Origin: an uncultured bacterium
Lineage (GTDB): Bacteria > Bacteroidota > Ignavibacteria > Kapaibacteriales > UBA4661
Length of the DNA: 7,561 nucleotides
NCBI GenBank assembly: GCA_937899715.1
Contig: CALCNX010000132.1
Location: 1 to 7,561 of the forward strand
Direction: 5' to 3'
In this document: positions 1 through 7,222 of the stretch, in pieces
Layout: each line of letters opens with the position of its first letter
Numbering within the stretch: position 1 is the first letter of the stretch
The notes under the pieces: model-generated
The model's input: only the letters and a program-made list of their open reading frames with translations
What the model was told of the DNA's origin: nothing
Databases searched by the model: none
Translations under genes and position numbers: made by a program

Positions 1-652
1 AGCCGTTGCTGCCGACGACCGCCGTGATTTGGGTTGCCGAATTGACCACAAACGATGCGGCATCGAAGGCACCAAACTTGACGCGGGTAGCGCCTGTGAG
101 GTTCGTTCCCGTGATAACCACCGAAGCACCTGCCGACGAGCGGTTGGGCGTGAACGACGTGATACGCGGTGCTGCCGGAAGCGCGATGAACGTGAAGCCG
201 TTGAGGTTGGAGGTTCCGCCTTGCGTGATAACATTTACTGCTCCCGAAACCGCCGAAGCGGAGATGTAGGCATGAATCACGGAATCGGATACAACCGTGT
301 AGCGCATGGAAACACCGCCAAAGCTGACCGTGGAAGCACTCAAGAAGTGCGTACCGCGAATGATGACCGTATCGCCCGGACGGGCGGACGTAGGGCTGAA
401 GCTGCCCATAATTGGCGGTGGCGGAACATTGTACAAGAATCCGGCGAGCGAAGCCGTACCCAGAGGCGTGGTAACACTGACCGCACCCGAAGCACCCGTG
501 CCGACCCGTGCGGTAATGACGGTATCGGAAGCGACGGTGAAGCCGAGCGCGGAGACACTGCCGAAACGCACAACCGAAACACCCGTGAAGCCCGTACCGC
601 GCACGGTAACGGTATTACCAATCGTTGCCGAAGCAGGCGAGAAGTTCGTGAT
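1..652 (-). repeat. Second IPT/TIG array: two complete domains and one cut by the window edge (residues 2173-2389+)
   Basis: Units lie at 413-652, 167-412 and 2-166 (partial). The openings are ITNFSPASATIGNTVTVRG, MGSFSPTSARPGDTVIIRG and ITSFTPNRSSAGASVVITG. The central FGSVSALGF, FGGVSMRY and FGAFDAASF and the late I-T-A-x-V segments fit IPT/TIG. The middle unit is one residue shorter in the F-G-G loop and has IHAYIS where the others have ITAVV. DNA here is clearly more GC-rich than in the first IPT array. The third unit continues past base 1, so more of the protein follows. Confidence 0.88.
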
Positions 653-3600
653 GGTGGTTGTGGGCTGCGTGACGGTGACAGAAACCGAAGCGCTGTTCAC
701 ACTACCCGCGCTATTACTTGCTTGTATGGTGAAGGTGTACGAACCTGCAACGGTCGGTGTACCTGAAAGGACACCCGAAGCAGAAAGTGTCAAACCTGTC
801 GGCAGTGTGCCGCTTGCGAGGCTGTAGGTTGGTGTGGGTGTACCGTTCGCTGCAAACGTGTAGGAAATGTATGCAGTACCGACTATGCCGCTTGTGGAAG
901 GAGCTTGGGCGTTGAAAATTGTGGGGGCAATGGGCGGCGCAGAGTCAGCAAAGTCCAGTGCCAGTGTGGCACCATTTAAGCCTATTACTGCCGCAGTATT
1001 ATTGCTCGTAAGAGCGGCATTGGTGAAGTTCAACGTTACCGTTGCATCATCGGCGTTGGCGTGTGCTGTCGCTGTACCTGTGAAGGAAATCCGCGCTACC
1101 GTCGCAGAGATACGATTTATCGCCAATGTTAAGCCTGGCGGTACGCCTGTTGCGATGAAGTGCGAACCACCGCCTGTGAACGCACCTGCCGGAAGCCACG
1201 TATCATTAGTTAGAGTAATATCCTGCGTGGCAGTAATAGTGCCATTATTCACACTGGCTTCGGTAAAGGTAGTGCCGGTGTAGGTAGCAGTAACAGTATT
1301 ACCAACGGGGACAGTAACGTTTATTATCTTACGGATACGTTGATTGAATGTATCAATAACATAAACGTTTCCCGATGGATCTAGGGCTACTCCCCAGGAT
1401 GCCCCGTCAAATTCTGCTGTTGCCGCAGGACCATCGACATATCCGGCATTCCCATTCCCCGCGATTGTCCCAACATACCCGGCAGGTGTTATTGTTCGTA
1501 CACGATTATTATCAGTCATGTACAGGTTGCCTGCTGCATCAACAGCATTTACCATAGGATATGCCAGTTGAGCAGAAGCACCAAAGCCGTCGGCATAGCC
1601 GATTGTGCTACTTCCCACAAAAGTTGTTACAATCCCGGCAGATGTAATTTTCCGAATTTTACCGCCTGTGCGAGTATAGAGATTTCCAGATGCGTCAATG
1701 ACCATGCCGGTTGGTCCATTAAGTTGAGCAGAAATACCGATGCCATCAACATCAGCAGCTGTACCATTTCCTGCAAAAGTTGTTACGACACCTGCCGGAG
1801 TGATTTGACGGATCCGATGATTACCACCATCGCTGATAAACAGATTGCCGGAAGCATCAACCGCAATCCCTTCGGGTTGATTAAACCGCGCAGCACTTCC
1901 TATGGCATCAACATATCCTGCCCCGCCCCTAAAACTGTAATCATTCCCACCTGCCAGTAAACTGACAGCACCGACGGAAGTAACTTTATACACCGAATTT
2001 TTATCTCTATCGGCAACATAGATATTTCCCGAGGCATCGACGGTCATAGCATCTATTCTGGCGAACATTCCGCCGGGATATAGCGTTGTAACTACCCCTG
2101 CAGGAGTGATTTTTCGCACATTTCTTTGATCTGAAACATAGATATTCCCAGCCGCATCGGAAGTAATTGCTGTCGGGTACGAAAATCGAGCCGAGGTGCC
2201 AATACCATCAACAGTATAAGGCGGACCGCTCAGTCCATCACCTGCAAAGGTACTCACTATTGTTTGACCATTGTTTATTAACGTGTTTATTACTACTGCA
2301 TTGCTGTTCACACTGCCCACACTGTTGCTTGCCTGTACGGTAAAGGTAAATGTGCCTGCAACGGTCGGTGTGCCGGAAAGCACACCTGATGCCGAAAGAC
2401 TCAAGCCTGTAGGCAGTGAACCGCTTGCGATACTGTACGTTGGAGCAGGTGTGCCGTTAGCAACGAAAGTATAGGATGTAAAGGTAACGCCTACAAATCC
2501 GCTTGCGGCTGGTACTTGTGCGCTGAAGGTGGTGGGAGCAACGTTGGGATTCGTTACTGTAATCATCACAGGACTGCTGTTCACACTACCGGCAATGTTA
2601 CTTGCCTGTACTGTGAAGGTGTACGTGCCTGCTACCGTCGGGGTACCCGAAAGGACACCGGCAGAAGAAAGCGTCAAGCCCGTCGGCAGTGTACCGCTTA
2701 CAAGGCTGTAGGTCGGTACGGGTACTCCATTGGCAACAAACGTATATGATATAAATGCCGTACCAACAACGCTGCTTGTCGCTGGGGTTTGTGCGCTGAA
2801 CGCTGAAGGAACAACATTGGGATTGGTTATTGTAATCGTTATCGGATTGCTGTTTACACTACCTGCGCTGTTACTTGCTTGTAGTGTGAAGGTGTACGAA
2901 CCCGCAACGGTCGGTGTGCCAGAAAGAGCACCCGCGGAGGAGAGCGTCAAGCCTGTCGGCAGCATACCGCTTGCGACGCTGTAAGTTGGTGCGGGTGTGC
3001 CGTTCGCTACAAACGTATAGGAAGTGTATGCCGCACCGACAATCCCGCTTGTGGCGGGCACTTGTGCGCTGAAGGCAGCTGGCGCAATGTTGGGATTGGT
3101 TATTGTAATCGTTATCGGATTGCTGTTTACACTACCCGCACTATTGCTCGCCTGCACGGTAAAGGTATATGTACCCGCCACCGTAGGCGTACCCGAAAGT
3201 ACACCCGCAGAGGAGAGTGTCAAACCTGAGGGCAATGTGCCGCTTGCGACGCTGTATGTCGGTGTAGGTGTGCCATTAGCAACAAAGGTGTATGCAGCAT
3301 AAATAGTGCCGGCAATACCGCTTGTGGCGGGTGATTGGGCGGTAAATAACGTAGGGCTTACAAGAGGAGAAATCTTGCGGATAGTCTGATTTCCCGCGTC
3401 GGACACATATATATTACCTGAGAGGCTCACAGCCAAACCACGTGGATTACTGAACCGTGCTGTTGTACCAACACCATCAATATTCCCGGTTAAGCCACTC
3501 CCAGCTAGGGTAGAGACTACACCTGACGGAGTTATCTTCCGTATCCGATGAAAACTATTCTCGGCAACATATACATTTCCAGCTGCGTCGACGGCCAGAC

Positions 3601-6600
3601 CATATGTACCACCGAACTGCGCCATTGCCCCAACACCATCCTGATAACCATATGTGCTACCGGCAAGTATTGAAATAGTCCCACCTTGAGTTATTTTTAT
3701 AATCCGCGTAAAACTATCTTGCAAATAGACGTTTCCTGAAGCATCGGCAGCAATTGTATAATAGCTTGCATTACCAGCTTCAACAAATGTTGAAACAACC
3801 CCACTGGAAGTTATCTTTCGTACTCGACCATTATTATTTTCTACAACGAACACATTTCCAAGCCCATCTACAGCAATTTTTGATGGCGCACTAAATTGAG
3901 CCGAAGTACCGATACCATTCACATAGCCGGGTGTACCATCACCAGCCAATGTTGTTACTACACCGCTTGGGGTAACTTTGCGTACGCGGTTGTTATTTTG
4001 ATCGGCAATAAATATATTCCCTATAGCATCAACCGCAGCAGCATAAGCTCTATTAAATTTAGCTGTACTTCCTGTTCCATCAGCATATCCACTTGCAATA
4101 CCACCAGCCAAGGTTGATGTTGTGCCATTAGGGGTGATTTTTACAACGCCGCTGTTAGCCGCTATATAAACATTATCCATTGCATCAACGGCAACATTTT
4201 CAGAATAACCGTATGGAATAAAATTTGTAAGTGTTGAGACATATACTGACTCGGGCGACGGCGATACGGTTATTGTAATGGGGGCAGAAGATACTGTTCC
4301 CAGACTATTTTGTGCTTGTACACTGAAGGTAAATGTACCGGCAGCATTTGGAACACCCAATAAAACTCCGGCAGAAGAAAGCGTCAGCCCGGGCGGTAAT
4401 ACGCCATTAACTACACTATATATCGGTGCCGGATTACCGTTTGCAACAAACGAATAGTTTGTGTATAAAGCACCAACAGATGTTGTTGTAAGAGGCGACT
4501 GAGCAGTAAAAGATGTTGGTACTTGAGAAGGAGTTATAACAATCGTAATAGGGTTGCTAACTATACTACCCACAGAGTTGGCGGCAGCTACAGTAAAAGT
4601 ATAGGAGCCTACTGTTGTCGGTGTCCCCGTAAGATAACCTGCTAACGAAAGTGTCATACCTGTCGGCAGTGAGCCACTTGCTACATTGTATGTTAGAGTC
4701 GGTGTACCATTTGCCGCAAATAAATAATAAGAGTATGGGATACCTACTACTCCGCTTGGGTTTGGACTTTGAGCAGAAAAGACAGTTGGTGCAATTGGAG
4801 CAGGAGAGATAGTTATTGTTACTGAATTGCTCGTAATCATTCCACCGATATTCGTTGCCGAAACCGAGAATGTGTACGAACCCGTATTGGTGGGTGTACC
4901 CGAAATTCTTCCTGTAATACTATCCAAGGCAAGACCCGTTGGCAGTACGCCGACAACTCTATATATTGGAGCAGGCGAACCATTTGCAACAAAGTTATAG
5001 CCGATATATGCCGTTCCTACATTGCCACTCAATGGCGGTGTTTGTGCTGTAAAGAGCGTTGGAGCACTAACAAAAACAAATCCGTTGAGCGACGATGAAC
5101 CGACTGAATGAGAAACCTGCACATTGCCGGAAGCACCGTTGCCCACGACCGCAGAAATGGTACTATCATTGACAACTGCCAAAGAAGCCGCAACTATTCC
5201 GCCAAATCGAACCGTATTGACACCCGTAAAGTTACGACCGGAGATGATAACTGTTTGCCCTGCTTGCGCAGAAATCGGCGCAAAACTTGTAATAAAAGGA
5301 GAACGCAAAAAGACAAAGCCCGGCAGTGTTGCTATGCCAGCTCTATTTTCTACACGGACGCTGCCACTTGACCCGGTATCAATCACAGCAGTTATTTGCG
5401 TTGGAGACTGCACAGTAAACGATTGAGCAGATACTCCGCCAAAAGATACTGCCGAAACACCTGCAAAGCCTGACCCTGTAATAGTAACCGTTGTGCCGCT
5501 TCCGCCGACTGTAGGAGTAAAGGACGTAATTGCCGGAGGGGCAATGAAGGTAAAACCATTACTTGGGGCAGTGCCAGCAATATTAGTTATACTAACTGCT
5601 CCGCTCGAAGCCGCACCAACAACAGCAGTGATAAGGGAATCATTGACAACATGAAAGAGTTGCGCTGCACTACCACCAAAATTTACGGATGTGATATATG
5701 TAAGATTCTGTCCTTGTATCAGAACAGTATCACCCTGAGCAGCCGATGGTGGTGAAAACGAAGCAATCGTCGGCGGGGCAACAAAGGTAAATCCGCTTTT
5801 TGAGGTAGAATCAATCTCAGTAACGACTTTCACATCACCGCTTACTGCATTACTTCCCAAGACGACGGTAATTTGTGTTGGTGAGACAACAGTGTATGAT
5901 TGCACAGGAACGCCGCCAATGCTAATACCTTGAAGACCGATGAACCCACTGCCATTGAGAGTAATAGGGGTATTGGCAGCTGCGATTGTAGGTTGAAAAT
6001 TGTTAATGATTGGTGGAGGAAGATATTTGAAGACATTAACGGTGGATTGACCGGAAGGTGTTTGAACACTCAAAGCACCACTCCCGCCCACCGGAACGAC
6101 CGCACGAATTTCATTATCAGAAATTATTTGAAAGCTTTGCGCAGGAGTGCCACCAAAAAATATTTCTGCCGTGCTAGCAAGACCAAATCCTTTAATGGTT
6201 ACCGTCTCACCGGCTTTTGCTGATGTTGGTATAACTTCTGTAATAAGATAAATGCCGGAATAATATGCCAATCGTTGGATAGTATTAGTATTAGCGTTTG
6301 CAAAAATTCTACTCCCTGTTGGGTCTGTAATAACCCCACCTATATTATCAACATCTCTATAACCGACAAGATTATTCTGGGTATCAAAGATAACATTTGT
6401 GTACCCGGAAGTAGAATCACCCAATGCAGTCGTTACAGCACCACTTGGAGTAATTTTTCGTATTGCACCATCAGCCACGTAGAGATTACCCAAAGCATCA
6501 ATGGTGATTCCTCGAGGATTCCAAAATTGTGCACTACTCCCTTGACCATTAGCACGTCCTTGCGAACCGCTTCCAGCAAGAGTTGTCATTGTTCCGGTGG

Positions 6601-7168
6601 GAGTAATTTTTCTAATTCTATAATTTCCATTATCCGTAACATAGACGTTTCCATCTGCATCCAGTACCAAATAATAAGGGAACGTAAGTTGCAAAGCAGA
6701 ACCTGCGGAAAGATCACCAGCGTGACCACCGGCAATAGTTGTAACAACGTTTGTAGGTGTTATTTTGCGAATACGATGATTTCCATTATCAGCTACATAG
6801 ATATTGCCACTCTGATCAACAGCAACTCCGGTTGGAAAACGAAATTGTGCCTGACTTGCCGGACCGTCTTGATACCCTTGAACAGAGCCGGCAACCGTGG
6901 TCACTTGACCAAAACGATCTATCTTGCGAATACGGTGATTTTCGGAATCAGCAACATAGAGATTTCCAATATTATCAAATGCAACTCCTTGTGGATGTGC
7001 AAATTGAGCAGCAGTTCCTAGACCATCAGCACTGCCATACGCACCACTTCCTGCCACATTCCACGCAATAAAGGACTGTGCTACTAATTTATTAAAAGGA
7101 AAGACGACAAACAGCAACACCATTATCATAAGTGCAAAAGCACTGCGCACATTTCTACCACGATTCAT
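1..7168 (-). CDS. Giant secreted modular protein with NHL, putative-Ig (PIG) and IPT/TIG repeats, 3' end outside window
   Basis: The ATG at 7166-7168 opens a frame with no stop down to base 2, giving 2389 codons; base 1 starts the next codon. GAGGA lies 5 bases upstream, and the first 30 residues form a signal peptide, which together fix the start. Residue ranges are: signal peptide 1-30; NHL 31-304; IPT x5 about 307-702; PIG x3 703-969; NHL 970-1271; PIG x4 1272-1635; NHL 1636-1949; unassigned module 1950-2081; PIG 2082-2172; IPT from 2173 to the edge. All named modules are beta-rich extracellular folds, so the mature protein is probably a long chain of propellers and beta-sandwiches outside the cytoplasm. 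I see no enzyme motif and no transmembrane segment after the signal. The role is unknown; adhesion or ligand binding at the surface is an inference. Any anchor or secretion-sorting domain would be at the unseen C-terminus. The reading frame and modular nature are secure, the function is not. Confidence 0.95.
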   Translation of the reverse strand, partial: MNRGRNVRSAFALMIMVLLFVVFPFNKLVAQSFIAWNVAGSGAYGSADGLGTAAQFAHPQGVAFDNIGNLYVADSENHRIRKIDRFGQVTTVAGSVQGYQDGPASQAQFRFPTGVAVDQSGNIYVADNGNHRIRKITPTNVVTTIAGGHAGDLSAGSALQLTFPYYLVLDADGNVYVTDNGNYRIRKITPTGTMTTLAGSGSQGRANGQGSSAQFWNPRGITIDALGNLYVADGAIRKITPSGAVTTALGDSTSGYTNVIFDTQNNLVGYRDVDNIGGVITDPTGSRIFANANTNTIQRLAYYSGIYLITEVIPTSAKAGETVTIKGFGLASTAEIFFGGTPAQSFQIISDNEIRAVVPVGGSGALSVQTPSGQSTVNVFKYLPPPIINNFQPTIAAANTPITLNGSGFIGLQGISIGGVPVQSYTVVSPTQITVVLGSNAVSGDVKVVTEIDSTSKSGFTFVAPPTIASFSPPSAAQGDTVLIQGQNLTYITSVNFGGSAAQLFHVVNDSLITAVVGAASSGAVSITNIAGTAPSNGFTFIAPPAITSFTPTVGGSGTTVTITGSGFAGVSAVSFGGVSAQSFTVQSPTQITAVIDTGSSGSVRVENRAGIATLPGFVFLRSPFITSFAPISAQAGQTVIISGRNFTGVNTVRFGGIVAASLAVVNDSTISAVVGNGASGNVQVSHSVGSSSLNGFVFVSAPTLFTAQTPPLSGNVGTAYIGYNFVANGSPAPIYRVVGVLPTGLALDSITGRISGTPTNTGSYTFSVSATNIGGMITSNSVTITISPAPIAPTVFSAQSPNPSGVVGIPYSYYLFAANGTPTLTYNVASGSLPTGMTLSLAGYLTGTPTTVGSYTFTVAAANSVGSIVSNPITIVITPSQVPTSFTAQSPLTTTSVGALYTNYSFVANGNPAPIYSVVNGVLPPGLTLSSAGVLLGVPNAAGTFTFSVQAQNSLGTVSSAPITITVSPSPESVYVSTLTNFIPYGYSENVAVDAMDNVYIAANSGVVKITPNGTTSTLAGGIASGYADGTGSTAKFNRAYAAAVDAIGNIFIADQNNNRVRKVTPSGVVTTLAGDGTPGYVNGIGTSAQFSAPSKIAVDGLGNVFVVENNNGRVRKITSSGVVSTFVEAGNASYYTIAADASGNVYLQDSFTRIIKITQGGTISILAGSTYGYQDGVGAMAQFGGTYGLAVDAAGNVYVAENSFHRIRKITPSGVVSTLAGSGLTGNIDGVGTTARFSNPRGLAVSLSGNIYVSDAGNQTIRKISPLVSPTLFTAQSPATSGIAGTIYAAYTFVANGTPTPTYSVASGTLPSGLTLSSAGVLSGTPTVAGTYTFTVQASNSAGSVNSNPITITITNPNIAPAAFSAQVPATSGIVGAAYTSYTFVANGTPAPTYSVASGMLPTGLTLSSAGALSGTPTVAGSYTFTLQASNSAGSVNSNPITITITNPNVVPSAFSAQTPATSSVVGTAFISYTFVANGVPVPTYSLVSGTLPTGLTLSSAGVLSGTPTVAGTYTFTVQASNIAGSVNSSPVMITVTNPNVAPTTFSAQVPAASGFVGVTFTSYTFVANGTPAPTYSIASGSLPTGLSLSASGVLSGTPTVAGTFTFTVQASNSVGSVNSNAVVINTLINNGQTIVSTFAGDGLSGPPYTVDGIGTSARFSYPTAITSDAAGNIYVSDQRNVRKITPAGVVTTLYPGGMFARIDAMTVDASGNIYVADRDKNSVYKVTSVGAVSLLAGGNDYSFRGGAGYVDAIGSAARFNQPEGIAVDASGNLFISDGGNHRIRQITPAGVVTTFAGNGTAADVDGIGISAQLNGPTGMVIDASGNLYTRTGGKIRKITSAGIVTTFVGSSTIGYADGFGASAQLAYPMVNAVDAAGNLYMTDNNRVRTITPAGYVGTIAGNGNAGYVDGPAATAEFDGASWGVALDPSGNVYVIDTFNQRIRKIINVTVPVGNTVTATYTGTTFTEASVNNGTITATQDITLTNDTWLPAGAFTGGGSHFIATGVPPGLTLAINRISATVARISFTGTATAHANADDATVTLNFTNAALTSNNTAAVIGLNGATLALDFADSAPPIAPTIFNAQAPSTSGIVGTAYISYTFAANGTPTPTYSLASGTLPTGLTLSASGVLSGTPTVAGSYTFTIQASNSAGSVNSASVSVTVTQPTTTITNFSPASATIGNTVTVRGTGFTGVSVVRFGSVSALGFTVASDTVITARVGTGASGAVSVTTPLGTASLAGFLYNVPPPPIMGSFSPTSARPGDTVIIRGTHFLSASTVSFGGVSMRYTVVSDSVIHAYISASAVSGAVNVITQGGTSNLNGFTFIALPAAPRITSFTPNRSSAGASVVITGTNLTGATRVKFGAFDAASFVVNSATQITAVVGSNG
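653..925 (-). repeat. Eighth putative-Ig domain, isolated 91-residue unit (residues 2082-2172)
   Basis: The unit starts PTIFNAQAP and contains YTFAANGTPTPTYS, LPTGLTLS, LSGTPTVAG and TFTIQASNSAGSVNS. It is exactly 273 bp, as in the four-copy array, and similar to it in DNA as well as protein, although about 1.3 kb of NHL and unassigned module separates them. This suggests it derives from the same recent expansion, by insertion between copies or by a dispersed duplication. It passes straight into the second IPT array. Confidence 0.92.
926..1321 (-). other. Unassigned beta-rich module, about 132 residues (1950-2081)
   Basis: This stretch matches none of the NHL, PIG or IPT patterns around it. 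Visible landmarks are GTTFTEASVNNGTITATQ near residues 1966-1983, WLPAGAFTGGG, VPPGLTLAINR, TATAHANADDATVTLNF near 2032-2048, and LALDFAD near the end. It is rich in Thr, Ala, Val and Asn with alternating hydrophobic residues, so an all-beta fold is likely. From memory it resembles a beta-sandwich repeat of giant bacterial surface proteins, with a T-E-x-x-x-N-x-G-x-I start and a T-A-x-A-H-A-N-x-D-D end. I cannot give a family name. It occurs only once in the visible part of this protein. Confidence 0.6.
1322..2263 (-). repeat. NHL repeat block 3 (six blades, residues 1636-1949)
   Basis: Six blades are readable: SDAAGNIYVSDQRNVRKI, VDASGNIYVADRDKNSVYKV, VDASGNLFISDGGNHRIRQI, IDASGNLYTRTGGKIRKI, VDAAGNLYMTDNNRVRTI and LDPSGNVYVIDTFNQRIRKI. 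Linkers such as TPAGVVTTFAGNG match those of the other two blocks. Blades 1, 4 and 5 are shortened by a few residues in the N-H-R loop. The linker before blade 3 has an extra segment around SFRGGAGYVD. The block begins directly after the fourth tandem PIG unit and ends in RKII, where the unassigned module starts. Confidence 0.9.
2264..3355 (-). repeat. Four tandem 91-residue putative-Ig domains (residues 1272-1635)
   Basis: Four units of exactly 273 bp lie at 3083-3355, 2810-3082, 2537-2809 and 2264-2536. All share P-x-x-F-x-A-Q-x-P, a Y-T-F-V-A-N-G-x-P-x-P-T-Y-S core, L-P-x-G-L-x-L-S, LSGTPTVAG and TFTVQASN or close variants. Conservation is high in DNA as well as protein: bases 3090-3136 match 2817-2863 over 47 bp at exactly the 273-bp offset. 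Keeping one length with such DNA similarity points to recent unequal crossing-over. These are expected to be rigid beta-sandwich spacers or binding modules. Confidence 0.93.
3356..4261 (-). repeat. NHL repeat block 2 (six blades, residues 970-1271)
   Basis: Six blades can be read: VDAMDNVYIAANSGVVKI, VDAIGNIFIADQNNNRVRKV, VDGLGNVFVVENNNGRVRKI, ADASGNVYLQDSFTRIIKI, VDAAGNVYVAENSFHRIRKI and VSLSGNIYVSDAGNQTIRKI. The linkers again carry TPSGVVTTLAG followed by D-G-x-G-x-x-A-x-F. The first blade has Asp in place of the usual Gly before Asn, and the linker before the fourth blade is shortened (VSTFVEAGNASYYT). Six blades is a usual number for a closed NHL propeller, so this block may fold independently. 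Several blades depart from the N-H-R-I-R-K-I consensus, so it may be under weaker constraint or bind something different from block 1. Confidence 0.9.
4262..5062 (-). repeat. Array of three putative-Ig (He_PIG-like) domains (residues 703-969)
   Basis: Units at 4790-5062, 4520-4789 and 4262-4519 each start with P-T-x-F-x-A-Q-x-P. Each carries the family hallmarks: a Y-x-F-x-A-N-G-x-P-x-x-x-Y segment, L-P-x-G-L-x-L, an I/L-x-G-x-P turn (ISGTP, LTGTP, LLGVP) and a final T-F-x-V-x-A-x-N. The fold is a cadherin- or Ig-like beta-sandwich common in large exported bacterial proteins. These three are more diverged from one another, and lower in GC, than the four-copy PIG array at 2264-3355. They look like older copies. 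Confidence 0.9.
5063..6250 (-). repeat. Array of five IPT/TIG Ig-like domains (residues 307-702)
   Basis: Five consecutive units of about 79-80 residues lie at 6014-6250, 5774-6013, 5534-5773, 5297-5533 and 5063-5296. Each follows the IPT/TIG pattern: an opening I-x-x-F-x-P-x-x-A-x-x-G-x-x-V-x-I-x-G-x-x-F, a central V-x-F-G-G-x-x-A-x-S-F, then I-T-A-V-V and a closing S-G-x-V-x-V with a final G-F-x-F. Examples are ITSFTPTVGGSGTTVTITG and ITSFAPISAQAGQTVIISG. IPT/TIG domains are immunoglobulin-like beta-sandwiches found in surface proteins and carbohydrate-active enzymes. Here they probably form a rod separating propeller 1 from the PIG array. Confidence 0.9.
6257..7078 (-). repeat. NHL repeat block 1 (five blades, residues 31-304)
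   Basis: Four clear blades carry the pattern G-V-x-x-D-x-x-G-N-x-Y-V-A-D-x-x-N-H-R-I-R-K-I, for example GNLYVADSENHRIRKI, GNIYVADNGNHRIRKI and GNVYVTDNGNYRIRKI. The fourth is shortened to GNLYVADGAIRKI. They are joined by linkers of the type T-T-x-A-G-S-x-x-x-G-x-x-D-G-x-x-x-x-A-Q-F-x-x-P. A fifth, diverged blade (DPTGSRIFANANTNTIQRL) closes the block. NHL repeats form beta-propellers that bind protein, carbohydrate or nucleic acid; in secreted proteins they usually act as binding platforms. The ligand cannot be told from sequence. Confidence 0.9.
7079..7168 (-). other. Signal peptide, residues 1-30
   Basis: The N-terminus begins MNRGRNVRS, carrying three arginines, followed by a hydrophobic core AFALMIMVLLFVVFPF and then NKLVA before QSF. 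Leu at -3 and Ala at -1 fit signal peptidase I cleavage after Ala30. There is no lipobox cysteine, so a lipoprotein signal is unlikely. Export through the Sec pathway is inferred from this layout. Confidence 0.85.
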
Positions 7169-7173
7169 ACAAA

Positions 7174-7178
7174 TCCTC
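7174..7178 (-). promoter_or_regulatory. Shine-Dalgarno site for the giant gene
   Basis: On the minus strand GAGGA lies 5 bases before the ATG at 7168 (GAGGATTTGTATG). This spacing supports the chosen start over the in-frame methionines at residues 14 and 16, which sit inside the signal-peptide core. Confidence 0.75.
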
Positions 7179-7222
7179 AAAAAAATTGAATAAAGGAAAA
7201 AAGTTGTTTTGAATAACTGGCA

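Noticed and set aside
29..766. Plus-strand open frame of 245 codons
   Set aside because: It lies opposite the giant gene, using the complementary codon triplets. Its product is an Arg/Cys/Gly-rich string with no domain, and the opposite strand encodes clear IPT and PIG domains. The open frame is a by-product of the codon use of the repeats.
2271..3302. Series of plus-strand frames with repeated LLFTLPALLLACTVKVYVPATVG-type segments
   Set aside because: The repetition comes from the 273-bp tandem PIG units on the minus strand; the hydrophobic runs are antisense reading of Ser/Ala/Asn-rich strands.
1322..4261. CRISPR-like or non-coding repeat array, suggested by the regular repeats
   Set aside because: The periodicity is in protein-coding units (273 bp for PIG, about 150-170 bp for NHL blades) in an unbroken frame, with no short identical repeat and unique-spacer structure.
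6275..7021. Plus-strand open frame of 248 codons, rich in Ser, Ile, Cys and Asn
   Set aside because: It is the exact antisense of NHL block 1, and its apparent periodicity copies the NHL repeat. It has no ribosome site or recognisable family.
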